This document shows positions 15,198 to 22,226 of a stretch of DNA of 23,908 nucleotides, piece after piece (positions within the stretch are counted from its first letter, which is position 1; each line of letters starts with the position of its first letter). Under the pieces are notes generated by a model. It was not told the origin of the DNA. It searched no databases and was given only the letters and a program-made list of their open reading frames with translations. The translations under genes and the position numbers were made by a program. This DNA comes from Selenomonadales bacterium UBA7018 (GTDB lineage: Bacteria; Bacillota; Negativicutes; Selenomonadales; Selenomonadaceae), in assembly GCA_002448305.1 (NCBI GenBank), contig DJWY01000022.1:1-23908 (forward strand). Reading direction: 5' to 3'.

Positions 15198-15824
15198 TTG
15201 AGCATAATCAGAGAAGGATTTTATTTTGCGGGCGTCGCGCTCCTTATCGCGATTTTTTTCGGCATTGTAGTCAGTCCTTACGCCGCGATTTTGCCCGCCG
15301 TCATTGCTTGCTATTGCATTTATTTTTTCCGCAATCCCAATCGAACTATTCCCGCTGATGAAAATTTAATCGTCTCGCCCGCCGACGGCACCGTTCAAGA
15401 TGTCGTTGACGTTGAAAGTGACGACTTTGTTAAATCGCCCTGCCGCAAAGTTATAATCTTTTTATCGGTCTTCGATGTGCATGTTAATCGCAGTCCGATT
15501 TCCGGCGAAATTAAAATTCAGAAATACGTTTGCGGAAGATTTCGCCCTGCTTATAAAGATTCGGTCGGCTTTGAAAATGAACGGCATTTAATCGGAATCG
15601 AAAATGAAAAACTTCGCGTGACGGTTACGCAAGTCGCAGGGATTTTGGCGCGGCGGATTGTCAGTTGGGTTACGCTTGATGATAAACTGGAGAAGGGCGA
15701 ACTTTACGGCTTGATTCGTTTCGGCTCGTGCACTGAACTTGTTATGCCCGATAACGTCGAAATTTTAGTTAAAAAGGGCGACAAGGTGCGCGGCGGCGAA
15801 AGTATAATCGGAAAAATTAAGTGA
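15198..15824 (+). CDS. psd: Phosphatidylserine decarboxylase proenzyme (short, archaeal-type)
   Basis: Decarboxylates phosphatidylserine to phosphatidylethanolamine at the membrane. The protein of about 208 residues is of the short archaeal-type. There are two hydrophobic segments near the N-terminus, then SPADGTVQDV, FLSVFDVHVNRSPISGEI and, near residue 177, the LIRFGSC self-cleavage site whose Ser becomes the pyruvoyl group. The TTG at 15198 is chosen because GGAG (15184-15187) is 10 nt away; the in-frame GTG at 15189 would leave only 1 nt. Family N-termini with IxREG allow either start. It lies between tagA and pssA, which makes its substrate. Confidence 0.9.
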   Translation: MSIIREGFYFAGVALLIAIFFGIVVSPYAAILPAVIACYCIYFFRNPNRTIPADENLIVSPADGTVQDVVDVESDDFVKSPCRKVIIFLSVFDVHVNRSPISGEIKIQKYVCGRFRPAYKDSVGFENERHLIGIENEKLRVTVTQVAGILARRIVSWVTLDDKLEKGELYGLIRFGSCTELVMPDNVEILVKKGDKVRGGESIIGKIK

Positions 15825-15941
15825 CATTTAACTTAAGGCGCGGCGAAAACGTCCGAACTTTTGAACGGCTCGGCGCGTCCACTGTTTAGCTTGCGTTTAC
15901 TTTTTAAAAGTAACTCGGAAAAATAAAATGAGGTGGCGAAA

Positions 15942-16646
15942 ATGAAGTGGATTTTACCGAACATGTGCACGGCGGCAAATTTATTCTTCGGCATGCTCTC
16001 AATCCTCGCGACTTTTGAAGGGAATTTTTTTTATGCGTCGGTATTCATCTTGCTAGCGTTAATCGCCGACGGTATGGACGGGCGAGTTGCGCGGGCATTG
16101 AATGCGGCGTCGGAACTAGGTAAAGAAATGGATTCGCTTTGTGATTTAGGCTCGTTCGGAATTGCGCCGGCATTTTTAGCTTATGCATTCTGCCTACACA
16201 ATTTCGGGACTTTAGGCAAGGCGGCGGCGATAATTTTCGCGCTCTGCGGAATGTGGCGGCTTGCGCGATTCAACGTCAATACAAATGTCGTGCACGGCTT
16301 TTTCATGGGGCTAGCGATTCCGGCGGGCGGCTGCATAATTGCTACGACGACGCTTTTATTTTTAGCAATGGGTATAAAGCCGGAAGAATTCGGACTGGTC
16401 TACCCAATAACAACGATAATCGTAGCGTATCTTATGGTAAGTCACGTGCATTATCCCGACTTCAAAGGCGACGGAGAAAAAATTTTCCTAGTGGCGAAAA
16501 TCTTCGCGGCGGCAATGTTCGCAGGAATAATTTACCTGACGAAAGATTTTCCGGTTCAAGGCGTCTTGACGGCGATTTTTTCAACGTACGCAGTCTTCGG
16601 GATTATCAATTCGTTGTTGAAACTAATGACACGCGACGAATTATGA
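15942..16646 (+). CDS. pssA: CDP-diacylglycerol--serine O-phosphatidyltransferase
   Basis: Makes phosphatidylserine from CDP-diacylglycerol and serine, feeding the decarboxylase encoded just upstream. A 234-residue polytopic membrane protein with the CDP-alcohol phosphatidyltransferase signature: DGRVAR, then G60, D64 and D68, within DGMDGRVARALNAAS at residues 43-57. The ATG at 15942 follows AGGTGG (15931-15936) at 5 nt; a GTG at 15933 lies inside that site and is unlikely. The spacer of about 117 bp after psd contains a palindrome, TTACTTTT-T-AAAAGTAA (15897-15913). The gene ends at a strong bidirectional terminator. Confidence 0.94.
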   Translation: MKWILPNMCTAANLFFGMLSILATFEGNFFYASVFILLALIADGMDGRVARALNAASELGKEMDSLCDLGSFGIAPAFLAYAFCLHNFGTLGKAAAIIFALCGMWRLARFNVNTNVVHGFFMGLAIPAGGCIIATTTLLFLAMGIKPEEFGLVYPITTIIVAYLMVSHVHYPDFKGDGEKIFLVAKIFAAAMFAGIIYLTKDFPVQGVLTAIFSTYAVFGIINSLLKLMTRDEL

Positions 16647-16655
16647 AAGCCACGA

Positions 16656-16690
16656 AAAAGACCGCCTCATTATTTCTGGGGCGGTCTTTT
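16656..16690. terminator. Bidirectional intrinsic terminator between pssA and the PBP gene
   Basis: AAAAGACCGCC (16656-16666) and GGCGGTCTTTT (16680-16690) form an 11-bp stem with a 13-nt loop; A-rich and T-rich ends allow termination on both strands. It closes the glmS-to-pssA unit and the convergent penicillin-binding protein gene. Confidence 0.9.
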
Positions 16691-16695
16691 GTTAT

Positions 16696-18933
16696 TTAGT
16701 TTCGTCCTTTAGATGATTCGTCGTTGAGTGAAGGAGCGTCATCAATCACCGGAGCAGGTTCATTGTAAACTGGTTCGGGTTCGTGATAAACGGGTTCTGG
16801 CTCGTGAACTGGTTCCGGTTCCAAATCGGGCACGCCTTCGGGCTTGCGCGTATAATCCGGGTCGCGATACTCCGGCTCATGATAGGAAGGTTCACTATAA
16901 GTCGCTTCGTTATAAACCGGTTCCGGCTCGCTGTAAGTTCCGCGCGGCTTTGGGTCTTCTTCGTAGTAATCGCGGCGTCGCGACGAAGAAGAATTATCGC
17001 GGACTTCAGTCACAACATTTTTCTTGTTGCGCCGCTCAACAACAAATTCGTCAAAGTCGTGCGCAGGAACATTTAACAGGGCGTTTTGCATAAAGTGGCT
17101 CCAAATCGTCGCAGGCAAGTCGCCGCCCGTTATGCCGTCAAGTTCGCTGTTATCGTCGCAACCAATCCAGACAGAGGCAACAAGGTCGGGCGTATATCCG
17201 ACAAACCAAGCGTCGTGATAATCGCTGGTCGTACCAGTCTTGCCAGCGGCGGGTCGTCCGATTGCCGCGCCTTTGCCCGTGCCCTTCAAGATAACGTCTT
17301 CAAGCATGCTGGTTAAATCGGCGCAACTCTCCTGGCTGATAACTTGCCGCCCTTCAGGTATAACATCATAAATCACATTGCCATTGCGGTCGAGAACTTT
17401 AGTTATCGCAACGTGCGGAATATGGACGCCGCTATTTGCGAAAGTTCCATAAGCCGACGCAATTTCAAGCGGAGTAATTCCTCGCGTCAAGCCGCCAAGA
17501 GACGCCGCAAGATTCGTATCGCTAGGGTCACCCTCAAGTACGAAAGTAGAAATGCCCATTTCCTGCGCGTAGTAAATCGCCTTATCAATGCCGAGAGCTT
17601 GCGCAATTTTAACGGTTGGAACGTTCATAGAGAAAATCGCGACGGTGCGCAAGGTAACGTTGCCGCTAAATCGTCTACTATAATTTTGCGGCGACCAACC
17701 GCCAATAGTAATCGGGCTGTCCTCAATAATCGTATCGGGCGTGTAGCCATTTTCCAAACCCGCGACGAAAACGAACGGTTTGAACGCCGAACCGGGTTGA
17801 CGTTCCGCCATAGTTGCGCGATTAAATTGGTCAGTGCCGCGCCCGCCGACCATTGCTTTTATATAACCGGTCTTCGGTTCAATCGCGACAACTGCGCCCT
17901 GTGGTTGAACAATTCCGTTGGCGTCGGTGTAGTATTCGGGCAGATACATCAGCAAAGCTTCTTCCGCCATGCGCTGAACATCTAAATCAATCGTCGTGTA
18001 AACTTTCAATCCTTCTTTATAAACGGCGTCGGCTCCGTAGCGGTCAACCAAAAGTTGCGTGACGTATTCAATAAAATACATAGCGTCCTTATGTTTTTCG
18101 GGGACATTGGGCGGCGCGAGCACGACTTCCGCCTTTTTCGCCTCGTAGCACTGACTGTAATTTATGTAGCCGTAAGTAACCATTTGGTCAAGAACGGTAT
18201 CGCGGCGAGCAATCGCGGCGTTAATGTTATTGAACGGCGAATAATAGTTAGGGCTTTTGGGAATGCCCGCGAGCATTGCGCATTCGCCTAGCGTCAAGTC
18301 CTCAACATTTTTTCCAAAGTAAGTTCTTGCCGCTGCCTGCACGCCGTAAGCACCTTGCCCGAAATAAATTTGATTCAGATAGAGTTCTAAAATTTCCTGC
18401 TTAGTGTATTGCTTTTCGAGTTGGAGCGCGAGAAAAACTTCTTGGATTTTGCGCTTAATCGTTCGTTCTTGTGTAAGGTAGGCATTTTTAGCGAGCTGTT
18501 GAGTTATCGTCGAGCCGCCTTCGGCTATTTCCCCTCTGACAAGGTTTGTATAAGCCGCCCGCAAAAGTCCGCGCGGGTCAACGCCTTTGTGCTCATAAAA
18601 GCGATTGTCTTCGATTGCCACAAAAGCATTTTGCAAGTTGACTGGAATTTGTTCAATCTTGACGGGCACCCGATTTTCCGTCGCGTGTATGATTGCAATT
18701 TCATTGCCCGCCGAATCGTAAATATGCGACGACGCCGGCGGGAGAATATCTTTCGACAAGTCCGCTTTGACGTTCATATTTGCCGTAACGAATCCTATTC
18801 CAACTCCGACCGCCATTACGATTATAAATATTATTAGTCCGATAAAAATTTTCAGGAACGTTGAGGATTTTTTCTTCGGCGCGTTCGGTGGAGAATTTTG
18901 AACTTCGCCGCCTTCCAAATCTGCCCTGCTCAT
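16696..18933 (-). CDS. Class A penicillin-binding protein (PBP1A-type transglycosylase/transpeptidase)
   Basis: A 745-residue bifunctional peptidoglycan synthase. A cytoplasmic N-terminus and one membrane helix (residues about 27-50) precede a GT51 glycosyltransferase domain with the catalytic Glu108 in EDNRFYEHKG, GGSTITQQLAKN at 139-150 and RKIQE at 161-165. The transpeptidase domain has SAFK (Ser382, Lys385), SMN (435-437) and KTGT (565-568). After about residue 655 comes a low-complexity acidic, Pro/Glu/Tyr-rich tail with repeated EPEPVYxEP units. The ribosome binding site is AGGAGGG. It ends a few bases from a shared bidirectional terminator facing pssA. Confidence 0.96.
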   Translation of the reverse strand: MSRADLEGGEVQNSPPNAPKKKSSTFLKIFIGLIIFIIVMAVGVGIGFVTANMNVKADLSKDILPPASSHIYDSAGNEIAIIHATENRVPVKIEQIPVNLQNAFVAIEDNRFYEHKGVDPRGLLRAAYTNLVRGEIAEGGSTITQQLAKNAYLTQERTIKRKIQEVFLALQLEKQYTKQEILELYLNQIYFGQGAYGVQAAARTYFGKNVEDLTLGECAMLAGIPKSPNYYSPFNNINAAIARRDTVLDQMVTYGYINYSQCYEAKKAEVVLAPPNVPEKHKDAMYFIEYVTQLLVDRYGADAVYKEGLKVYTTIDLDVQRMAEEALLMYLPEYYTDANGIVQPQGAVVAIEPKTGYIKAMVGGRGTDQFNRATMAERQPGSAFKPFVFVAGLENGYTPDTIIEDSPITIGGWSPQNYSRRFSGNVTLRTVAIFSMNVPTVKIAQALGIDKAIYYAQEMGISTFVLEGDPSDTNLAASLGGLTRGITPLEIASAYGTFANSGVHIPHVAITKVLDRNGNVIYDVIPEGRQVISQESCADLTSMLEDVILKGTGKGAAIGRPAAGKTGTTSDYHDAWFVGYTPDLVASVWIGCDDNSELDGITGGDLPATIWSHFMQNALLNVPAHDFDEFVVERRNKKNVVTEVRDNSSSSRRRDYYEEDPKPRGTYSEPEPVYNEATYSEPSYHEPEYRDPDYTRKPEGVPDLEPEPVHEPEPVYHEPEPVYNEPAPVIDDAPSLNDESSKGRN

Positions 18934-19017
18934 ATAATCCCTCCTAAACGCCGCCTATATTATCACAAAGTCAACCGCCGCGTCTATAAAAAATAAACAA
19001 TAAAATTTTTCCGCCGC

Positions 19018-19051
19018 GCCTTAGCCATTGACAGAAAATTTTCACTAAGGC
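19018..19051. promoter_or_regulatory. Nested inverted repeats upstream of the lactate permease
   Basis: GCCTTAG (19018-19024) and CTAAGGC (19045-19051) are a perfect 7-bp inverted repeat with a 20-nt spacer, and the spacer itself contains the 10-bp palindrome GAAAATTTTC (19034-19043) and a TTGACA (19028-19033). It lies in the divergent space between the PBP and permease genes and may be an operator or a leader hairpin; no well-spaced -10 was found for the TTGACA. Confidence 0.4.
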
Positions 19052-19131
19052 AGGAATTTTTTCGCCCGCTATAGAAAAATGCGACAGGGATTTATTTATT
19101 GTTTTCATTTGTAAGGAGGTTGGGGGAATTG

Positions 19132-20661
19132 ATGTTTATACTTGCGCTGTCGCCGATATTGTGGCTGGTACTTGCGCTTAGCGTAATCAAAATGCCGGCG
19201 TGGAAAGCGTGTTTAATCGCGTTGGTGATTTCATTAGCTGCGGGAATGGGCGTCTGGAATATGGAGAGCGTGCGCGCGATTGAATCCGTATTAGAAGGCG
19301 TCGCGCTGGCGTGTTGGCCGATTTTATTAGTTATCGTCGCGGCGATTTTCACTTATAATTTAACGTTGCACACGAAAGCAATGGATACCATTAAAGACAT
19401 GTTGACGAGCGTCAGCCACGATAAGCGCGTTTTGATTTTGCTGATTGGTTGGGGCTTCGGCGGCTTTTTGGAGGGTATGGCAGGTTTCGGCACGGCAATA
19501 GCGGTTCCCGCAGGAATGCTGGCGGGCATTGGCATTAATCCTATTTTATCAGTTTCGGTCTGTCTTATTGCAAATTCGGTTCCAACGGCTTACGGCTCAA
19601 TCGGAATTCCGCTTGTAACGTTGGGTTCTGTCACAGGCTTTGACGCGGTTCAGCTGGCTACGTTTACATCATTGCAACTGGGCGTTTTAACTTTGCTTTG
19701 TCCGTGGCTAATGGTTATCGTCACCGGCGGCGGGCTTAAAGCTCTGCGCGGAATGACAATGCTTTGCTTAGGCGCGGGCTTAGCGTTTTTCCTTCCTGAA
19801 CTTGTACTATCAATGTTTGTTGGTCCGGAGTTAGCGGTTGTGGCTGGCGCAATTTGCACAATGGGCACAATAGTTTTCCTTGCGAAGAAATTCCCTATCA
19901 ACGACCCGGAATTTGCAATGCCCGACCACGCTCAATCGAAAATTTCAACAGCAAAGGCTATTAACGCTTGCTTGCCGTTCATTTTAATTTTCTTCTTCTT
20001 GCTGTTCACCAGTAAACTTGTTCCGCCAATAAATTCGTTCTTGATGCAATTCAAAACGGCGGTTCCGATTTACAACGGGGAAGGCGGCTCACCTTATACT
20101 TTTGTCTGGATAAATACTCCTGGTGTGCTGATAATGTTGGCGGCATTTATCGCAGGCAGTAAGCAGGGCGCAAGTTTCGGCGAAATGCTCGGCGTCTTAA
20201 AAAAGACAGTCAACGGCTTAAAGTTTACAATGGTAACGATAATTGCAGTTATCGCGACGGCAAAAGTTATGGGCTATAGCGGCATGACGGGACAAATTGC
20301 GGATACGGCGGTTGCGGCGACGGGCACGGCTTATCCTTTGATAGCGGCGTTCTTAGGTTCGGTCGGAACTTATATCACCGGCTCGGCTACTTCGAGTTGC
20401 GTTTTATTCGGCAAGTTGCAAGTCATAGCAAGTCAAGCAATCGGCGCAAATGAATCCGTTCAAGCATGGGTTGCGGCGGCAAATGCAACGGGAGCCTGCG
20501 CGGGCAAAATGATTTCGCCTTTATCAATCGCGATAGGTTCGGCGGCAATCGGCGTCAAGGGCGCGGATTCGCAACTTTTAGCGTTCGCGGTTAAAATTTA
20601 TATCCCGTTCGTAATCTTTATGGGCGCGGTCGTCTACTTCGGGCAAGCGATTATCGGTTGA
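19132..20661 (+). CDS. lldP: L-lactate permease (LctP family)
   Basis: A 509-residue inner-membrane transporter with about 12-14 hydrophobic segments, of the LctP family (TC 2.A.14) that imports lactate, and in some members glycolate, with protons. Family-typical stretches are VIKMPAWKACLIALVIS, the GFLEGMAGFGTAIAVPAG block, NSVPTAYGSIGIPLVTLGSV, FLGSVGTYITGSATSSCVLF and NATGACAGKMISPLSIAI. AGGAGG (19114-19119) and GGGGGA precede adjacent TTG (19129) and ATG (19132) starts; the ATG is taken. No lactate dehydrogenase or regulator gene is adjacent. Its stop codon lies inside a TTGACA that begins an apparent new promoter. Confidence 0.93.
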   Translation: MFILALSPILWLVLALSVIKMPAWKACLIALVISLAAGMGVWNMESVRAIESVLEGVALACWPILLVIVAAIFTYNLTLHTKAMDTIKDMLTSVSHDKRVLILLIGWGFGGFLEGMAGFGTAIAVPAGMLAGIGINPILSVSVCLIANSVPTAYGSIGIPLVTLGSVTGFDAVQLATFTSLQLGVLTLLCPWLMVIVTGGGLKALRGMTMLCLGAGLAFFLPELVLSMFVGPELAVVAGAICTMGTIVFLAKKFPINDPEFAMPDHAQSKISTAKAINACLPFILIFFFLLFTSKLVPPINSFLMQFKTAVPIYNGEGGSPYTFVWINTPGVLIMLAAFIAGSKQGASFGEMLGVLKKTVNGLKFTMVTIIAVIATAKVMGYSGMTGQIADTAVAATGTAYPLIAAFLGSVGTYITGSATSSCVLFGKLQVIASQAIGANESVQAWVAAANATGACAGKMISPLSIAIGSAAIGVKGADSQLLAFAVKIYIPFVIFMGAVVYFGQAIIG

Positions 20662-20686
20662 CAAGCCGTCGCGTCTGTGATAAATT
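20658..20686 (+). promoter_or_regulatory. Promoter of a short plus-strand RNA
   Basis: TTGACA (20658-20663) and TAAATT (20681-20686) are separated by 17 bp, with an extended-10 TGA directly before the -10. It overlaps the lldP stop codon. The only things downstream before the terminator at 20784-20809 are non-coding, so the product would be an RNA of about 115 nt. Confidence 0.55.
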
Positions 20687-20692
20687 TTTCTT

Positions 20693-20809
20693 GTTAAGAA
20701 GACAATAATACATTGAGATACAAACGAAAGAAGGGCGTCGGAGTCGACTCCCTTTCGATTAGTAGAACTTCGTTAATTTACTGAAAGCCGCGTCGCGTGC
20801 GGCTTTTTT
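20693..20809 (+). ncRNA. Candidate antisense/antitoxin-like small RNA
   Basis: Bounded by the promoter at 20658-20686 and the terminator at 20784-20809, with no open reading frame of note. It can fold an interrupted 13-bp hairpin (20725-20757): CGAAAG pairs with CTTTCG, then GGG with TCC, then GTCG-GAGT-CGAC. Its segment CTCCCTTTCGA (20748-20758) can pair at 10 of 11 positions with the leader of the minus-strand small-peptide mRNA (20911-20921), right beside that gene's ribosome binding site. The two transcripts converge and would overlap at their 3' ends, as in txpA/RatA-like type I systems. Expression is not proven. Confidence 0.45.
20784..20809 (+). terminator. Intrinsic terminator after lldP / the small RNA
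   Basis: AAAGCCGC (20784-20791), a 7-nt loop and GCGGCTTTTTT (20799-20809) make a strong plus-strand terminator. On the minus strand the stem is followed by only three T residues, so it might also, more weakly, end the converging small-peptide transcript. Confidence 0.88.
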
Positions 20810-20821
20810 CGCATCCGAATT

Positions 20822-20899
20822 TTATTTCAGAAACGTAAGCAATGCCAAGACGGTCTGAATCAAGCTGAGCGTGAGCATCAACCAATCAAATTTATCCAT
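20822..20899 (-). CDS. 25-residue hydrophobic peptide, holin-like type I toxin candidate
   Basis: A short gene encoding a peptide that starts MDKFDWLM and continues as one hydrophobic segment (LTLSLIQTVLALLTFLK), ending with a basic residue. The pattern resembles the small holin-like toxin peptides of Firmicutes (PF16935-like: xALMLxxxFxxxIxALLTxI). Support for translation is strong: GGGGGTGAT (20911-20903) is 3 nt before the ATG, and a promoter with 17-bp spacing lies upstream. The leader folds into two adjacent hairpins just before the ribosome binding site, typical of type I toxin mRNAs. Such peptides insert in the membrane. Family membership and toxicity are inferred. Confidence 0.55.
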   Translation of the reverse strand: MDKFDWLMLTLSLIQTVLALLTFLK

Positions 20900-20902
20900 G
20901 AC

Positions 20903-20938
20903 ATCACCCCCTCTCTTTCGAGAGGAAGCCGCGCTTCC
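20903..20938 (-). promoter_or_regulatory. Structured leader with two stacked hairpins at the small-peptide ribosome binding site
   Basis: On the minus strand GGAAGC-GCG-GCTTCC (20938-20924) is followed at once by CCTCTC-GAAA-GAGAGG (20925-20910), a 6-bp stem with a GNRA-type loop, whose right arm runs into the GGGGG of the ribosome binding site (20911-20907). The two share 20924-20925, so they compete slightly or stack. This could limit ribosome access. Confidence 0.55.
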
Positions 20939-20958
20939 GCGCCCTGTCTTTCACGTTG

Positions 20959-20987
20959 AATATATCATACGTTCATAAATTTTTCAA
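20959..20987 (-). promoter_or_regulatory. Promoter of the small hydrophobic peptide gene
   Basis: On the minus strand TTGAAA (20987-20982) and TATATT (20964-20959) are separated by 17 bp. The inferred start near 20952 gives a leader of about 52 nt before the ATG at 20899. Confidence 0.65.
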
Positions 20988-21009
20988 GTTAAATTGAGGA
21001 GTTGATTAC

Positions 21010-21510
21010 ATGTCGGTTTACACCAAAACGGGCGACAAGGGCTTTACGAGTCTTTACACTGGCGAGCGCGTCGATAAAAATTGTCTTCGCGTTCAAACTT
21101 ACGGCGCGATTGATGAAGCTGATTCAGCATTGGGACTTGCGCGAGCTTTTGTCGAAGTTTCGGAAGTCAGAGAAAAAGTTTTTGCCCTGCAGAAACTTTT
21201 GCCTCGCCTTATGGCGGATTTCGCTAGCTTGAATCAAGTGCCGTTGATAACGGCTGGCGACGTTAAAAACCTTGAATCGGAAATGGACGCTTTAGAAAAT
21301 TCGTTGCCGCCGCTTAGGGAATTTTTAATTCCAGGCGCGTCGAAGGGCGGAGCATTTCTGGACTTAGCAAGAACGACTACACGTCGCGCAGAAAGATTAG
21401 CTTGCGAGCTGGCGAAGGCGGAGCCGGTTCACGAAGTCGATAAAATTTTCCTAAACCGCTTATCGGATTATTGCTTCCTGCTTATGAGGCGCGAAGACTT
21501 GGACGCTTGA
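21010..21510 (+). CDS. pduO: Cob(I)alamin adenosyltransferase, PduO type
   Basis: A 166-residue enzyme that transfers the 5'-deoxyadenosyl group of ATP to cob(I)alamin, forming adenosylcobalamin. The ATP-binding N-terminus TKTGDKGFTSLYTGERVDK is diagnostic, followed by YGAIDEADSALGLARA, PGASKGGAFLDLARTTTRRA and NRLSDYCFLLMRRED. The ribosome binding site GAGGAG (20996-21001) is 8 nt before the ATG. It is a single-gene unit closed by its own terminator. The 5' flank overlaps the divergent promoter of the small peptide gene. No cobalamin riboswitch was seen. Confidence 0.95.
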   Translation: MSVYTKTGDKGFTSLYTGERVDKNCLRVQTYGAIDEADSALGLARAFVEVSEVREKVFALQKLLPRLMADFASLNQVPLITAGDVKNLESEMDALENSLPPLREFLIPGASKGGAFLDLARTTTRRAERLACELAKAEPVHEVDKIFLNRLSDYCFLLMRREDLDA

Positions 21511-21524
21511 AAACTTTTGCAACA

Positions 21525-21556
21525 AAAAACTCCCTGCCGCTTGACGGGGAGTTTTT
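21525..21556. terminator. Bidirectional intrinsic terminator between pduO and flgD
   Basis: AAAAACTCCC (21525-21534) and GGGAGTTTTT (21547-21556) form a 10-bp stem with a 12-nt loop; it can serve both pduO (plus) and the fliK-flgD unit (minus). Confidence 0.9.
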
Positions 21557-21574
21557 CTTATGCGTTCAAAAAAT

Positions 21575-22102
21575 TTACACGGTGGCGGCGTCGGGATTAT
21601 CTTCGTAGACGTGACCGATATTGGCAATGTCGACTTGATATTTTTGCCCGTTAGCTTCCACGACGATATTTGGATTGCCTTCGATAAGTACGACGCCAGT
21701 AACGACGCCCGACATAGCTTCATCATGGCTAATCGGGTTGCCTTCTTCGTCAGCCTCGTTAATCGTTTCGACCCAATCGATATTTTTGCCAATCATACCG
21801 CTAAGTTGCCCGACTAAAACCGACGTATCGATATTGCCGACAATTTTGCTAAGGTCTTCGAGATGAGTAGAAACATTAGTCATTTGCTCAAGCGAGCTGA
21901 ATTGCGCAAGTTCGGCGATATAGCTACTGTTGTCTTGCGGGTCGAGCGGGTCTTGATTCTTCAGCTGAGCGACCAAAAGTTGCAGGAATGCATCCTTGCC
22001 GAGCTCGTCATTTTTCTTAGCTTCGGTCTTTTGGGTTGCGGCGTAAGCTTCAGCGTTATAAGTTACGCCGTCAACAGTGATTGTGTTTAATGCACTTGCC
22101 AT
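21575..22102 (-). CDS. flgD: Flagellar hook capping protein FlgD
   Basis: The scaffold at the tip of the growing hook that promotes FlgE assembly; removed when hook-filament junction proteins arrive. The 175-residue protein has the conserved N-terminal region with LGKDAFLQLLVAQLKNQDPL and SYIAELAQFSSLEQMTNVS (residues about 34-80), which carries the signature of the family. The C-terminal part is a short beta-rich domain (VTGVVLIEGNPNIVVEANGQ), as in the shorter Firmicutes FlgD forms. GGAGGAG lies just before the ATG. It follows fliK by 124 bp, a usual order in flagellar operons. Confidence 0.95.
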   Translation of the reverse strand: MASALNTITVDGVTYNAEAYAATQKTEAKKNDELGKDAFLQLLVAQLKNQDPLDPQDNSSYIAELAQFSSLEQMTNVSTHLEDLSKIVGNIDTSVLVGQLSGMIGKNIDWVETINEADEEGNPISHDEAMSGVVTGVVLIEGNPNIVVEANGQKYQVDIANIGHVYEDNPDAATV

Positions 22103-22212
22103 ATTATCTCCTCCAGAAAATTTTTAAACAAAACTAGCGAAGCGCAACGGAGCGTTCCGGTGCGGCGACAAAGTTAAATTTATCGGGCGTTAAATCGCGT
22201 CCGCTGTTCCGT

Positions 22213-22225
22213 CGCTTTTAAAGCG
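22213..22225 (-). other. Small palindrome just after the fliK stop
   Basis: CGCTTTTAAAGCG (22213-22225) is a 6+1+6 palindrome directly downstream of the fliK stop codon, within the 124-bp spacer before flgD. It has no T-run, so it is more likely an mRNA-stabilising hairpin than a terminator. Confidence 0.35.
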
Positions 22226-22226
22226 G

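Noticed and set aside
17344..17985. 213-codon plus-strand open frame
   Set aside because: Opposite the penicillin-binding protein gene, whose motifs are intact; the product is Asn/Arg-rich with no recognisable domain.
19028..19056. Promoter for lldP from TTGACA
   Set aside because: No TATAAT-like hexamer lies 16-18 bp downstream; TATAGA at 19070-19075 is 36 bp away.
20810..21009. Cobalamin riboswitch upstream of pduO
   Set aside because: No B12-box-like conserved segment was seen, and the space is occupied by the small peptide gene and its divergent promoter.
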